DNA of 52,353 nt from an uncultured Clostridia bacterium (GTDB lineage: Bacteria; Bacillota; Clostridia; Oscillospirales; Ruminococcaceae), in NCBI GenBank assembly GCA_947510165.1, contig CANNSB010000009.1:1-52353 (forward strand). The letters are read 5' to 3'. The notes under the pieces were generated by a model, which was given only the letters and a program-made list of their open reading frames with translations, did not search any database and was not told the origin of the DNA. A program made the position numbers and the translations under genes. Shown here piece by piece: positions 26,131-35,974 of this stretch (the first letter of the stretch is position 1; every line of letters begins with the position of its first letter).

Positions 26131-27496
26131 CAAAATTAGACAAAATATAATAGAAAAAGAACTTTTTAAAGATAAATCAAATATAATTATAGCCCTATCT
26201 GGTGGTTCTGACTCTATCTTTCTCACCCATGCTTTAAATCTTTTAAAATCAGAATTTAAAATAAATATATACGCATTTCATCTAAATCATCTGCTTAGAG
26301 GAGATGAATCTTTCCAAAATGAATCTTTTGTATCAAAATTTTGTAAAAAAAATAAAATACATCTATATTCATTTAGAAAAGATATTTCAAAAATTGCTTT
26401 AGAAAACAAAATAGGATTGGAAGAAGCTGGAAGAAATATTAGGTATGATATTTTAAATAGATTATCTCAAAAATTATCTTCTAAAATTGCCACCGGACAC
26501 AACCTTTCTGATAGAATAGAAACATTTATCTTCAACTCTATTAGAGGCTCTTCTCTGTCTGGTCTATGCTCTATCCCTATTAAACGAGAAAATATTATTA
26601 GACCTTTATACAATATTTCTAAACAACAAATAGATAGCTATTGTGATAAACATCATATTCCATATATTATTGATTCTTCAAATTTATCAAAAAAGTATAC
26701 ACGAAATAAAATTAGATTAGATGTTATTCCGATTTTAAAAGAAATAAACCCCGAAACAGAAAAAAATTTTTCAAATCTATTAAATATTATCTCTCAAGAT
26801 AACGACTTTTTAAATAAATTAGCAGTCGAAAGTTTAGAAAAATCTAGAATAAACGAGAATATTTATAATCTAAAGATACTATCAACTCTACCCTCTCCTA
26901 TACTGCTACGGGTTATATCATCTATCCTAAAATCTTATAATGTTTCGGTGGACTATAAAAAAATTGATTCTATAAAATATGCTATAAAAAATAATTTAGA
27001 TAAATTTAAACTAAATATATCTAAAGAAAAATATATATATATTTCAGAAAATTTTATAAATATAGAAACTATTATACCTAAAAAAAATTTAGATTTTTTT
27101 TCTTTTAAACTAGATAAAAATCAACTTTTAAAAGGTCAAAAAATTGATTTTCTCCAAAGTATATACTTTTTTCGTGTAATTCCTCGAAAAATGATACCTT
27201 ATTTAAAAAAAAAATACAAAAAAGTATGCTTTTTTTATTTAGATTATGATAAAATAGTTGAAGATTTATATTTTCGTCAATGGATCTATGGAGACAAGAT
27301 ATCTATTCTTGGAAGAGGGTGTACAAAGTCTTTAAAAAAAATATTTAACGAAAATAAAATTATTCCTTATGATAGGTTTAACATCCCTATACTATCTACC
27401 ACAGAAAAGATCGTTTGGCTAGATAGGTTTAATATTTCTTCTGATTTTCAACTTGATGAATATACAAAATTTTGTCTAATAATTATTAAATATTAA
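26120..27496 (+). CDS. tilS: tRNA(Ile)-lysidine synthase
   Basis: Converts C34 of tRNA-Ile (CAT) to lysidine using ATP and lysine, so that AUA is read as Ile; essential, and important in such an AUA-rich genome. 458 residues with the PP-loop motif IALSGGSDSIF at about 26-36, the HLNHLLRGDES motif, and ATGHNLSDRIETF. The C-terminal part is longer and more divergent but keeps a typical TilS-C pattern (RQWIYGDKISILGRG). Start chosen at ATG 26120 (MIINKIRQN), inside the end of dnaB; an earlier ATG at 26048 would only read dnaB codons in another frame. Confidence 0.93.
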   Translation: MIINKIRQNIIEKELFKDKSNIIIALSGGSDSIFLTHALNLLKSEFKINIYAFHLNHLLRGDESFQNESFVSKFCKKNKIHLYSFRKDISKIALENKIGLEEAGRNIRYDILNRLSQKLSSKIATGHNLSDRIETFIFNSIRGSSLSGLCSIPIKRENIIRPLYNISKQQIDSYCDKHHIPYIIDSSNLSKKYTRNKIRLDVIPILKEINPETEKNFSNLLNIISQDNDFLNKLAVESLEKSRINENIYNLKILSTLPSPILLRVISSILKSYNVSVDYKKIDSIKYAIKNNLDKFKLNISKEKYIYISENFINIETIIPKKNLDFFSFKLDKNQLLKGQKIDFLQSIYFFRVIPRKMIPYLKKKYKKVCFFYLDYDKIVEDLYFRQWIYGDKISILGRGCTKSLKKIFNENKIIPYDRFNIPILSTTEKIVWLDRFNISSDFQLDEYTKFCLIIIKY

Positions 27497-27510
27497 TTTA
27501 GGAGCTTTTT

Positions 27511-28053
27511 ATGGAAATGGAAAATGATATATTAAAGATTCTTCTTACACCTGAAGAAATTGCTGAAAAGATTAAAATTTTAGGAAAACAAATATCAAAA
27601 GACTATAAAGAAAAAGATTTAATCCTTGTTAGTGTTTTAAAAGGTTCGGTAGTTTTTATGGCAGATATAATGCGCGCCATTGATATTAATTGTATTATAG
27701 ATTTTATGTCTGTTTCTAGCTATGGTGCCAAATCAGAACATTCTGGAGTTGTGAAAATCATAAAAGATTTAGATATAAGCCTTAAAGGAAAACATCTTCT
27801 AATTATTGAAGATATTTTAGACAGTGGTATGACCCTTAATTATATCCTAGATATACTATCCAAACGTGAGCCTAGCTCTATAAAAATATGCACTTTTTTA
27901 AACAAACCAGAAAGACGTCAGGTTGATATACATCCTGATTATTCCTGTTTTGAAGTTCCTGATAAATTTGTAGTTGGATATGGTCTTGATTATAACGAAA
28001 GTTATAGAAATCTTCCTTATATTGGAATACTTAAACCAGAAATATATAATTAA
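27511..28053 (+). CDS. hpt: Hypoxanthine phosphoribosyltransferase
   Basis: Salvages hypoxanthine and guanine to IMP and GMP with PRPP; cytosolic. 180 residues, as usual. The PRPP-binding motif LLIIEDILDSGMTL lies at about 94-107, the pyrophosphate loop region VSVLKGSVVFMADI at about 40, and the base-binding region KFVVGYGLDYNE near 150. In Firmicutes tilS, hpt and ftsH lie together, as here. Ribosome site TTAGGAG; either of two ATG codons (27511 or 27517) is possible, the first has normal spacing. Confidence 0.96.
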   Translation: MEMENDILKILLTPEEIAEKIKILGKQISKDYKEKDLILVSVLKGSVVFMADIMRAIDINCIIDFMSVSSYGAKSEHSGVVKIIKDLDISLKGKHLLIIEDILDSGMTLNYILDILSKREPSSIKICTFLNKPERRQVDIHPDYSCFEVPDKFVVGYGLDYNESYRNLPYIGILKPEIYN

Positions 28054-28105
28054 TATATTTCTATTATTTATTTTAAAATTTATAAATAAAAGGGGCTGAG
28101 ATATA

Positions 28106-30097
28106 TTGGTAAATAAGAAAAAAAATGGAACCCTCATATATATTATCATTTTGATTGGACTCATGATTATGAGCACTTTTGTATTCTCTTTAATCAACAA
28201 TGGGTCTTCTAAAATCCAATATTATGAAATCGTTGCTTACTTTCAAAATGATAAGGTAAATGAATTTGATCTTAATCTTGGGTCGGGTGTCCTAAACCTA
28301 AATCTTAAAGATGATGATAAAGATAAAATTATAAAATATAAAGTTCCTAATGTTGGGCTTTTTGTAGCATCTATAGAAAAACCTGTTTTAGAATATAACA
28401 AACAAAATCCTGATAATCCTATAAAATTTAACTATTTTCCTGCAACTGACAACTCTTGGATTATCTCCTTCCTTCCTGTTATTCTTTTAATAGGAGCTAT
28501 GGTTGTTTTCTGGTTTATCATGATGAAACAATCAACTGGCGGAAAATCTCCTTTCGGAAAAGCAAACCTAAAAGCCACTATACAACAAGGAAGAAAAGCT
28601 CTTTTTAAAGACGTTGCTGGTGCTGATGAGGAAAAAGCTGAACTAGAAGAAATTGTTGAATTTTTAAAAAATCCTAAAAAGTTTAATGACCTTGGTGCAA
28701 GAATCCCTAAAGGTGTTCTACTTATGGGTCCTCCTGGAACTGGTAAAACTCTTCTTGCTCGTGCTGTTGCTGGAGAAGCTTCGGTTCCCTTTTTTGCAAT
28801 CTCTGGTTCTGATTTTGTCCAGATGTATGTCGGAATGGGTGCTTCTCGAGTTCGTGATCTTTTCGAACAGGCAAAAAAAAATGCCCCCTCTATTATATTT
28901 ATTGATGAAATCGATGCAGTTGGTAGACAACGTGGAGCTGGTCTTGGCGGTGGACACGATGAGAGAGAACAAACCCTTAATCAACTTCTTGTAGAGATGG
29001 ATGGATTTAGTGGAAATGAAGGAATCATTATCATTGCTGCTACAAACCGTCGAGATATTCTTGACCCTGCTCTTCTACGTCCTGGTCGCTTTGACCGCGA
29101 AGTTGTTGTTGGCTATCCTGATGTTAAAGGAAGAGAGCAGATACTTAAAGTTCACTCGGTCAATAAACCTCTATCATTTGATGTTGATCTTTCTATTATC
29201 GCAAAAACAACCGTTGGATTTACAGGCGCAGATTTAGAAAATCTTATGAACGAATCCGCCCTACTTGCTGCTAGAAGAGGGCATAAATCTATAACACTTT
29301 TAGATATAGAAGAATCAACTATAAAAGTTGTTGCTGGTCCTGAAAAGAAAAGTCGTGTAATAATTGAAAAAGAAAAAATTCTTACCGCCTATCATGAAGC
29401 TGGACATGCCCTATGTACATACTATTGTGAAACACAAAGTCCTGTACATCAAATATCTATAATTCCACGAGGAATGGCTGGCGGATATACTATGTCCCTT
29501 CCAAAACATGATATAAGTTATAAAACAAAAAAAGATATGCAAGATGAACTTATTGTCCTTTTAGGTGGACGTATTGCAGAAAAGGTTGTTCTAAAAGATA
29601 TATCAACCGGTGCATCAAATGATATCGAACGAGCTTCAACTATTGCCCGAAATATGGTTACAAAATTTGGATTTAGCGACAAACTTGGTCCTATATCATA
29701 TGGACAAGTTAATAACGAAGTTTTTCTTGGGCGAGATATTAGCCAGAAAAAAAATTATTCTGAAAGTATTGCCACTTCTATCGACCAAGAAGTTAAATCT
29801 ATAATAGACACGGCATACAAATCTTGTTTAAATATGATAGAAAATCATATTGATCAGATCGAAATTATATCTAGATATCTTCTAGTACATGAAAAAATTG
29901 ATTCTGAAACTTTTATAAAACTTATGGAAAATAAAATTTCTTTAGAGATGATACAACAAGATAAAGAGAAAAAAGATAAAGAGTATAAACTTATACAAGA
30001 AAAAATAAAGCAAGAAAAACTAGAACAAGAAAAATTAGAACAAGAAAAACTAGAACAAAATAAAATTCTAGATAAACAAGATCAAATAGAAAAATAA
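28106..30097 (+). CDS. ftsH: ATP-dependent zinc metalloprotease FtsH
   Basis: Membrane-bound AAA+ protease that degrades misfolded membrane proteins and some regulators. 663 residues: two transmembrane segments (about 9-30 and 118-140) around an outer domain, AAA module with Walker A GPPGTGKT at 208-215, Walker B IIFIDEID, second-region-of-homology [20 protein letters not shown]-like sequence, and the zinc motif HEAGH at 430-434. The C-terminal 45 residues are a charged Lys/Glu/Gln helix with three near-identical QEKLE units encoded by 18-bp tandem DNA repeats (about 30007-30060). Start is TTG at 28106 with AAAGGGG ten bases upstream. Confidence 0.97.
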   Translation: MVNKKKNGTLIYIIILIGLMIMSTFVFSLINNGSSKIQYYEIVAYFQNDKVNEFDLNLGSGVLNLNLKDDDKDKIIKYKVPNVGLFVASIEKPVLEYNKQNPDNPIKFNYFPATDNSWIISFLPVILLIGAMVVFWFIMMKQSTGGKSPFGKANLKATIQQGRKALFKDVAGADEEKAELEEIVEFLKNPKKFNDLGARIPKGVLLMGPPGTGKTLLARAVAGEASVPFFAISGSDFVQMYVGMGASRVRDLFEQAKKNAPSIIFIDEIDAVGRQRGAGLGGGHDEREQTLNQLLVEMDGFSGNEGIIIIAATNRRDILDPALLRPGRFDREVVVGYPDVKGREQILKVHSVNKPLSFDVDLSIIAKTTVGFTGADLENLMNESALLAARRGHKSITLLDIEESTIKVVAGPEKKSRVIIEKEKILTAYHEAGHALCTYYCETQSPVHQISIIPRGMAGGYTMSLPKHDISYKTKKDMQDELIVLLGGRIAEKVVLKDISTGASNDIERASTIARNMVTKFGFSDKLGPISYGQVNNEVFLGRDISQKKNYSESIATSIDQEVKSIIDTAYKSCLNMIENHIDQIEIISRYLLVHEKIDSETFIKLMENKISLEMIQQDKEKKDKEYKLIQEKIKQEKLEQEKLEQEKLEQNKILDKQDQIEK

Positions 30098-30110
30098 TTT
30101 TAACTAATAA

Positions 30111-30150
30111 AAAGATGTTATATAATTAATTATATAACATCTTTTATTTT
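30111..30150 (+). terminator. Terminator of the rnj-ftsH series
   Basis: A 16-bp perfect stem (30111-30126 with 30129-30144) with a 2-base centre, followed by TATTTT. It lies 13 bases after the ftsH stop. Confidence 0.85.
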
Positions 30151-30173
30151 AATAATTTGTTTTAATATAAAAT

Positions 30174-30212
30174 AAAAACTAGGTATATAATTAAATATAC
30201 CTAGTTTTTTTT
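30174..30212. terminator. Second, bidirectional terminator between ftsH and the chitinase gene
   Basis: A 13-bp perfect stem (30176-30188 with 30195-30207), loop of six, T tract to 30212 on the plus strand and A run before it. It probably ends the chitinase transcript on the minus strand and blocks readthrough from ftsH. Confidence 0.85.
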
Positions 30213-30268
30213 AAATAATATCTATCTCTTGAGAACTTTAATGTAAGTTTATCGGATATCTAAATGGT

Positions 30269-33200
30269 TTATGCTCTTCTCCAAGAATCATCGCTACCTG
30301 GAGTTGATGTTGTCCACCATTTTGCTATATAAGTTGTTTCTTTATATTTAACTTTTTGTCCCTCTGTGTAGTGTTGTCCTGGAACATAATCTACAGAACC
30401 GTCTGGATTTGTAGAAATATCTAATGCTTTCCAAGAATCATCGCTACCTGGAGTTGATGCTGTCCACCATTTTGCTTCATATCTTTTGCCGTTATATTTA
30501 ACTATATCCCCTAAGTTGTAAGATTGGCCTGGAGCATAATCTACAGAACCATCTGGGTTTGTAGTTTTGTCTGGTGTCCAGTTTGGATTTCCAGCAGGAA
30601 CTCCACCTTGTGTCCACCAATTAGCTGTATACCAGTTACCATTATATTCAACTCTGTCTCCAGTGTTGTATACTTTGTTTGGATCAAATGATCCTGTTCC
30701 TGGATTTGGTTTCTCTGGGTCTGGTTTTTCTGGGTCTGGTTTCTCTGGGTCTGGTTTTTCTGGATCTGGAGTTTCTGGGTCTGGAGTTTCTGGATCTGGA
30801 GTTTCTGGATCTGGAGTTTCAACTTCCCCTGTTGGAATTCCATCAAGGATTTGTCTAACACCATTTGCAAAATTATATCCATTTCCGATATCCCAGTTTA
30901 TAGACCAAGTCATAACTCCACCTAGATTTAGATGATTAGTGTCTAAGCTATAGCTTGTTAATTTTTCGTTTGTTGTTAGTTGTTTAAATGCTTTTTCAAT
31001 CTCTGCATTTGACATATATCCGCCAGCTGGAGCTGCTTTATCTGTTGAAGGAAGTCCTAAGAATATTTTTTCTGCTGGAATTCCTTCAAATCTTCCGCCG
31101 CCAGAAACATCAAATCCTTTAATTAAAGCATCAGCCATTGCTACTGCAAAGTCTGCTGTTCCTTGATAATAGATTTTTCCATCTATTCCAAATAAAGAAC
31201 CTGTGTTATAAAATTGAACATGTAGCCCTGTAAGTTCTTCTCTTAGAGCATTTATTATTGGTAGATAGTTTCCATATGCATTTCCATATGCATTTATTCC
31301 ACCCATAACATTTGCACTCTCTGGAGCCATCCATAGTTCAAAATCATCAAATCCATTTGACTCAAAATATTGAATAATTGCTTTCGCAGCATTTATTACA
31401 CCTAGTTGTGCAGGTGTTGGAGTGTTCATATTTCCTTGTGCTAGAACACCATGCTCGATATCAATATCTATACCATTTAGCCCATATGTTTTAGCAATCT
31501 CAATATATGATTGTACAAAATTGTTAACTTTTGTTGGTGTATCTAAAACAACTTGTGCATTTTGTCCACCAATTGAAAGTGTAACAGTTTTACCTTTTGC
31601 AACAGCTCTTTTAACTTGTTCAGGTGTAACGATTTCTTTACCGCCAACCCAATCACTTGTAAATACAACTGTTCCATCCGCTGAAATTGATGGGAATGCA
31701 ATATGAATTACATCATATTTATCAGATATATCATCTAGAGTTACAGCCGGAACTTCTCCCCCTGCTTGTCCCCAGTTATGTAGATATCCAACTAGTTTGC
31801 GTTCTGATTTGCTATCAGGTTTTTCTGTGCTTCCTCCATTAGAAGAAGAACTGGATGAACTTGATGAGCTTGATGAGCTTGATGAAGTTTCTTCATCAGG
31901 TGTTGAAGGTTTTCCTTCAGTTGTTGGGATTTTTCTATCTCCATAGAAAGCTTTTTTAATTGCTTTTGTTAATTCATTTGTTACTGCGTATCCTGGTTTT
32001 GTATCTCCTGTTGCTTCCCAGAAAATGATTCCGCCATAACCGTTCTCTTTAACAAAATTAGCTCTTGCTGTTGCACTTTCTACATCTTCATATGTATAAA
32101 ACTCACCATTTGTTTTGTTAAATGCATATGGAGTTTTTGTAACTGGGTCAAAATAACGTTTATATCCACTTGATGGATTTTCTACCCAATCTTTAATTTT
32201 ATAATATGGATTAACCCCTGTAGAAAGTCCGCCATCCCAATCACCTTTTGGTGCATCTGGCATAGTTCCTTCCCATGATGTTTTCATTCTAACTGGTGCA
32301 TATAGTCCTGGTAGTCCTTGAATAACTTCATAATCTTTTGTTAGGTCTACATACCAACCTCTAGAATAGAAAGGAGATCCTACTACTAGTTTGTTTTTTG
32401 GAACGCCCGCTCTTGCATATGCAGCCGCCGCATCTTCAACTGTATAGTATTTTGTATCTTCTTCTCTTGCATATTGCTCTGCAAATGCCTTAATATCTTC
32501 ATCGCTTAATACGTCTTTATTTATTCCGAAATCATTGTCATCATCTCTATTCGAGATTGCTTCTGTTCTTTCAGAATCTGCATATATTCCTGAATGGTGT
32601 CCTGTAAATGAATCCCAAGTTCCGTGTAAATCGTAGCTCATTATATTTATAAAGTCTACAACTTGTCCGATATCTCTGATCCAATGCATTGTTCCACCGT
32701 TTCCTGCAACTAAACTTCCGTCTAACCATCCGATTTTATCCATACCAGCAGGTGCTGCTATTGATAATTCATAATATTTACCTGTTCTTTTTCCTGCTTC
32801 GTCTAATTTTTCTCTAACGTCTTTTAAAAGTTCGATATAAAATTTTCCATCATCTGGTTTTCCATTTGGATGTCCTTGGTCATTTGGGTTATCAACTTTA
32901 TCTGGATCACGAACTAGACCTGGATATTCCCAGTCTATATCGATTCCGTCAAATCCTTGTTGTATAACAAAATCTGCTGATTGTTGTGCAAAATTTGCTC
33001 TTGCTGATGGGTCTCTAGATAAAATTGGAAACGCAGCTGATAGAGACCATCCCCCAATTGATAACATTAGTTTCGCATTTGGATTTGCTTCTTTTTCTTT
33101 TCTCATAGATCCAATTACACCTTTGTTTGGATCATCCCATGCTGTTCCTGGATATAGTGGTTTTTCAAAATCCGCCCAAGTATCAACAGATTTTATATTC

Positions 33201-33460
33201 CCTCCATTGTCTACACCATAAAACGCAAGGTTCATATGAGTTATATTATCCCACTGTGCATATGATGGCAAAAATTCGTCATGCCCTGAATAGATACCCC
33301 AGTTTGGGTAATATGCAACTATTCTTTTATTTTCAACTCCATTTATCTGTTCTTTTGCTCCAGAAAACATTGCTGAAGAAAATAACGGCACCATGGCAGT
33401 TATAAGAATTATCGCGGCAAGTATTAGGGGGGTCATCTTTTTATTGATTTTTAAATTCAA
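30269..33460 (-). CDS. Secreted chitinase with two GH18 domains and three chitin-binding modules
   Basis: Cuts chitin (beta-1,4-GlcNAc) outside the cell. The 1063 residues give a signal peptide (1 to about 35), a first GH18 domain (about 45-508; SIGG at 134-137; catalytic DGIDIDWE at 171-178, acid E178), a Ser-rich linker (526-539), a second GH18 domain (about 553-875; NGIDIDIE at 661-668, E668), a repetitive DPE(T/K)P linker (about 881-917), and three CBM5/12 modules (about 926-965, 978-1012, 1028-1063), each with the WW pair. The first domain resembles processive ChiA-type enzymes with an insertion domain; the second is of the shorter ChiD/endo type. It has its own promoter and a strong AAAGGAGG. 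Confidence 0.95.
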   Translation of the reverse strand: MNLKINKKMTPLILAAIILITAMVPLFSSAMFSGAKEQINGVENKRIVAYYPNWGIYSGHDEFLPSYAQWDNITHMNLAFYGVDNGGNIKSVDTWADFEKPLYPGTAWDDPNKGVIGSMRKEKEANPNAKLMLSIGGWSLSAAFPILSRDPSARANFAQQSADFVIQQGFDGIDIDWEYPGLVRDPDKVDNPNDQGHPNGKPDDGKFYIELLKDVREKLDEAGKRTGKYYELSIAAPAGMDKIGWLDGSLVAGNGGTMHWIRDIGQVVDFINIMSYDLHGTWDSFTGHHSGIYADSERTEAISNRDDDNDFGINKDVLSDEDIKAFAEQYAREEDTKYYTVEDAAAAYARAGVPKNKLVVGSPFYSRGWYVDLTKDYEVIQGLPGLYAPVRMKTSWEGTMPDAPKGDWDGGLSTGVNPYYKIKDWVENPSSGYKRYFDPVTKTPYAFNKTNGEFYTYEDVESATARANFVKENGYGGIIFWEATGDTKPGYAVTNELTKAIKKAFYGDRKIPTTEGKPSTPDEETSSSSSSSSSSSSSSSNGGSTEKPDSKSERKLVGYLHNWGQAGGEVPAVTLDDISDKYDVIHIAFPSISADGTVVFTSDWVGGKEIVTPEQVKRAVAKGKTVTLSIGGQNAQVVLDTPTKVNNFVQSYIEIAKTYGLNGIDIDIEHGVLAQGNMNTPTPAQLGVINAAKAIIQYFESNGFDDFELWMAPESANVMGGINAYGNAYGNYLPIINALREELTGLHVQFYNTGSLFGIDGKIYYQGTADFAVAMADALIKGFDVSGGGRFEGIPAEKIFLGLPSTDKAAPAGGYMSNAEIEKAFKQLTTNEKLTSYSLDTNHLNLGGVMTWSINWDIGNGYNFANGVRQILDGIPTGEVETPDPETPDPETPDPETPDPEKPDPEKPDPEKPDPEKPNPGTGSFDPNKVYNTGDRVEYNGNWYTANWWTQGGVPAGNPNWTPDKTTNPDGSVDYAPGQSYNLGDIVKYNGKRYEAKWWTASTPGSDDSWKALDISTNPDGSVDYVPGQHYTEGQKVKYKETTYIAKWWTTSTPGSDDSWRRA

Positions 33461-33529
33461 AATATTTCCTCCTTTTTAAAATTAGCTTTTGGATAATTTA
33501 CAATACTTTGTTAATGGGAGAGTAATGTA

Positions 33530-33559
33530 ATCTTATCAAACAATACTATTTTATGTCAA
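33530..33559 (-). promoter_or_regulatory. Promoter of the chitinase gene
   Basis: On the minus strand TTGACA (33554-33559), an 18-base spacer, and TAAGAT (33530-33535). The leader would be about 60 bases. No catabolite (cre) site is obvious to me nearby. Confidence 0.65.
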
Positions 33560-33710
33560 TCCCAAGAAATATTTAGATACACCTACATGGAAGTGTTTCT
33601 GTTTTTATTATCGTAAATAATTTATATATTTGAACCAGTTTTGTTATAAAAAAACATTTTTCGACCTTTTCTACCATATTTTATGAAAATATTTTATTAA
33701 AATATATCAA

Positions 33711-33746
33711 AAAAATATATAGTAATTAAATCATTACTATATATTT
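33711..33746 (-). terminator. Terminator of the alaS-to-DUF3048 series
   Basis: A 14-bp perfect stem (33713-33726 with 33733-33746), loop of six. On the minus strand it follows the DUF3048 stop by about 17 bases and leads into a T tract (plus-strand A run ending at 33715). The stem is AT-rich. Confidence 0.75.
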
Positions 33747-33762
33747 CATTTTAATTACAATT

Positions 33763-34809
33763 TTATTTTACTTGGAATTTTGCTGTTTTAGAGATTATAT
33801 TATACCAAGTTTTTCCTTTATTAAACGGTATACTATTTCCTTCTAAATCTGTAATAGATATTTCTTTTTCACTAGACCCCTTTTTCCATAAAATCTTTTG
33901 ATATTTTCCCATAGTTGCAAAATATCCCTCCCCTTTTGAAAGGTCTAGATCTATTCGTCCCCCTTGATTTGGAAGTATATTTATATCTGTTTTTAAAACA
34001 ACAATATTATCAATCATAATCTGACTTTTATCTATTCCATCAATATGTTCTTCTCCATTTTGATATTTTAAATAGTTCTTTTTTTCAGGGCTATAGACAA
34101 ATCGCGAAATAGCAGACCTGCTATGCTCTACTATAATTTCGTTTCCTATAAAATCTCCTGATGGTGTGTATACCTCTCCTTCTTCTACAAAGATTGGCCC
34201 TTTATACCCCTTTGTAGATATATCTATATTAGTTTTATCTATTCCCTTTTTTAATCCAGATTTATCTATAAAATAGCTATGCTCTTTGCCTTTTATCCTT
34301 GCCAAATCTTTGTCCTGTATAAAAACATCTGATGCCATAATCATTCCATCTATATTTGATAGTTTATTATTTTTTATAGAGCTATATCCAGTCTCACTTC
34401 CTCCAAAATGAACTAAGATTGGATCATACCCTTTTGCTATATCTCCATAATATTTTCTAATAGATCTAATTGGACCAACCTTTACAACATCTTCTATATC
34501 TGCAAAAAACGCCATAAGTCTAGTTATGCCACCTTCTGCCAATATTTCTATAAACATATCCGCTTTTGACACTCCCATCTGTGGAAGCGCTTTTTTTATA
34601 TTACTCACCATCGCCACTACTGGCTTTTGTTTTGATAAATCTTTTTCAGAAAGCTCTCCTGTTAGCGGATTTATATAACTAACCTTTTTATCTTTCTCTA
34701 GTTGTCCTTCACTAGTGTCTTCTCCTTTATTATCATAGTTTGATTTTAAGCACCCTGTAAAAAAAATTATTCCAGATAATAAAACTAAAATAAATCTCAT
34801 ATTCTTCAT
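33763..34809 (-). CDS. DUF3048 domain lipoprotein
   Basis: A 348-residue lipoprotein: signal peptide with lipobox FFTGC (Cys about 20), then the DUF3048 domain pattern (NPLTGE, KPVVAMVSNIKKALPQMGVSKADM, GGITRLMAFF, VGPIRSIRKYYGDIA, HFGGS, DGM). The family (YerB type) is widespread in Firmicutes and has no settled function; its architecture suggests a wall-associated protein. It is the last gene of the long minus-strand series, 16 bases after the DHHW gene. Confidence 0.9.
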   Translation of the reverse strand: MKNMRFILVLLSGIIFFTGCLKSNYDNKGEDTSEGQLEKDKKVSYINPLTGELSEKDLSKQKPVVAMVSNIKKALPQMGVSKADMFIEILAEGGITRLMAFFADIEDVVKVGPIRSIRKYYGDIAKGYDPILVHFGGSETGYSSIKNNKLSNIDGMIMASDVFIQDKDLARIKGKEHSYFIDKSGLKKGIDKTNIDISTKGYKGPIFVEEGEVYTPSGDFIGNEIIVEHSRSAISRFVYSPEKKNYLKYQNGEEHIDGIDKSQIMIDNIVVLKTDINILPNQGGRIDLDLSKGEGYFATMGKYQKILWKKGSSEKEISITDLEGNSIPFNKGKTWYNIISKTAKFQVK

Positions 34810-34825
34810 ATATATATCTATATCC

Positions 34826-35956
34826 TCATTTTATTAAAATTTTTTGTATATCATTCTGTGTAACAAAATTATAAAAATTATATAAAAATAAAACTTGATT
34901 ATATTCATCTAAATCTAAATACTTTTCAAAAGGTTCGTTTAAAAGCCTCATATCAACCAGTGTTATCTTTTCATAATGATTATATAATAGAGTTGATATA
35001 CTATTTGCATAACTATCTTTAAATATCAAAAGTTTTTTTCCATTCATAATCCCTGTGTTTATATCAACTATTGGTTCGTTTAAACCTAAAAAAACAGCAT
35101 ACTTATCCTTTTTTTTAAGCATATCTTTAAAATATATAGAATTAAAATTTTGAACAAAGTCTGCTGATATTTTCCTTACATGTATATCTTCATCTGGTAT
35201 ACCACCCTTTAGAAGTTCTACTAGATCTTTATCTAAAGAATTTATATTTAACTTTGAATGGAGTGATCCATAAAAATCATCCGCCACTTTTTCTCTTTTA
35301 AAATCTTTAAAATCTATTCCATCAAATCCTAGGGTCTTTTCCATCTCCCTATAAACATAGTATGATCCTAGTATAGTCATATGATGGTCGGTTTTATAAT
35401 ATATATATTCTTCATTTTTAGAATTAAGTAGATCAACTGTATCTATCTTTTCTATATCTTTATCTATATCTTTATATATTTTATCTATATCTTTCTTTTG
35501 ATCTATAATCCCTGGATTTATAAAAAATTTGTCCCTATATATATATTCTGATGTTGGAATTATAGAAATATACGTTTTTTTTCCATACCTTTGTTTAAAT
35601 TCATTTATTCCATCTATAGAATTTTGTATAAACTTTTGATTTATATTAGGGACAACCTGTAATAATCTGTCTTTGGTATACCTAACATTATTTATTGTTG
35701 TTTTTCCTGTAGAGATTTCAAGATTATTTTTCAACTCTATAAAGTCATCCCTCATTATAAAATGATCAGAAAAATATTTTTCAATATCTATCATAAATTT
35801 TTTATTATAAATATTTTCAATAGAAACCCTTGGAAATTTACTAAGGTATCTATTCTCACCCTCTGAATAGTCTTTCTTTTTCCACAAAACTGTTAGAGTT
35901 GAAAAAGAAAGTATTATACCAAAAAATATAATAATTGCAATCTTTTGAAAATTCAT
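34826..35956 (-). CDS. DHHW family protein (AlgX/AlgJ-like partner of MBOAT)
   Basis: A 376-residue protein with an N-terminal membrane anchor or signal (about 4-24), and an SGNH-hydrolase-like outer domain. The family motif appears as KTDHHMTILGSYYVYR (near residue 190; the fourth residue is Met rather than Trp), after the GENRYLSKFP motif at about 33-42. A later LLIFKDSYANSI holds a candidate Ser nucleophile. DHHW and AlgX-like proteins transfer acetyl groups, supplied by an MBOAT protein, to polysaccharides outside the cell. The MBOAT gene lies 18 bases upstream. The polymer target is unknown. Confidence 0.88.
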   Translation of the reverse strand: MNFQKIAIIIFFGIILSFSTLTVLWKKKDYSEGENRYLSKFPRVSIENIYNKKFMIDIEKYFSDHFIMRDDFIELKNNLEISTGKTTINNVRYTKDRLLQVVPNINQKFIQNSIDGINEFKQRYGKKTYISIIPTSEYIYRDKFFINPGIIDQKKDIDKIYKDIDKDIEKIDTVDLLNSKNEEYIYYKTDHHMTILGSYYVYREMEKTLGFDGIDFKDFKREKVADDFYGSLHSKLNINSLDKDLVELLKGGIPDEDIHVRKISADFVQNFNSIYFKDMLKKKDKYAVFLGLNEPIVDINTGIMNGKKLLIFKDSYANSISTLLYNHYEKITLVDMRLLNEPFEKYLDLDEYNQVLFLYNFYNFVTQNDIQKILIK

Positions 35957-35974
35957 AAAACTTCTTCCTCTTCT

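Noticed and set aside
28686-29237. Alternative plus-strand frames inside ftsH
   Set aside because: Leu-rich out-of-frame readings of the conserved AAA domain; ftsH is uninterrupted.
30541-30935. Repetitive frames opposite and beside the chitinase linker
   Set aside because: They are shadows of the DPE(T/K)P linker repeats of the chitinase; no ribosome sites.
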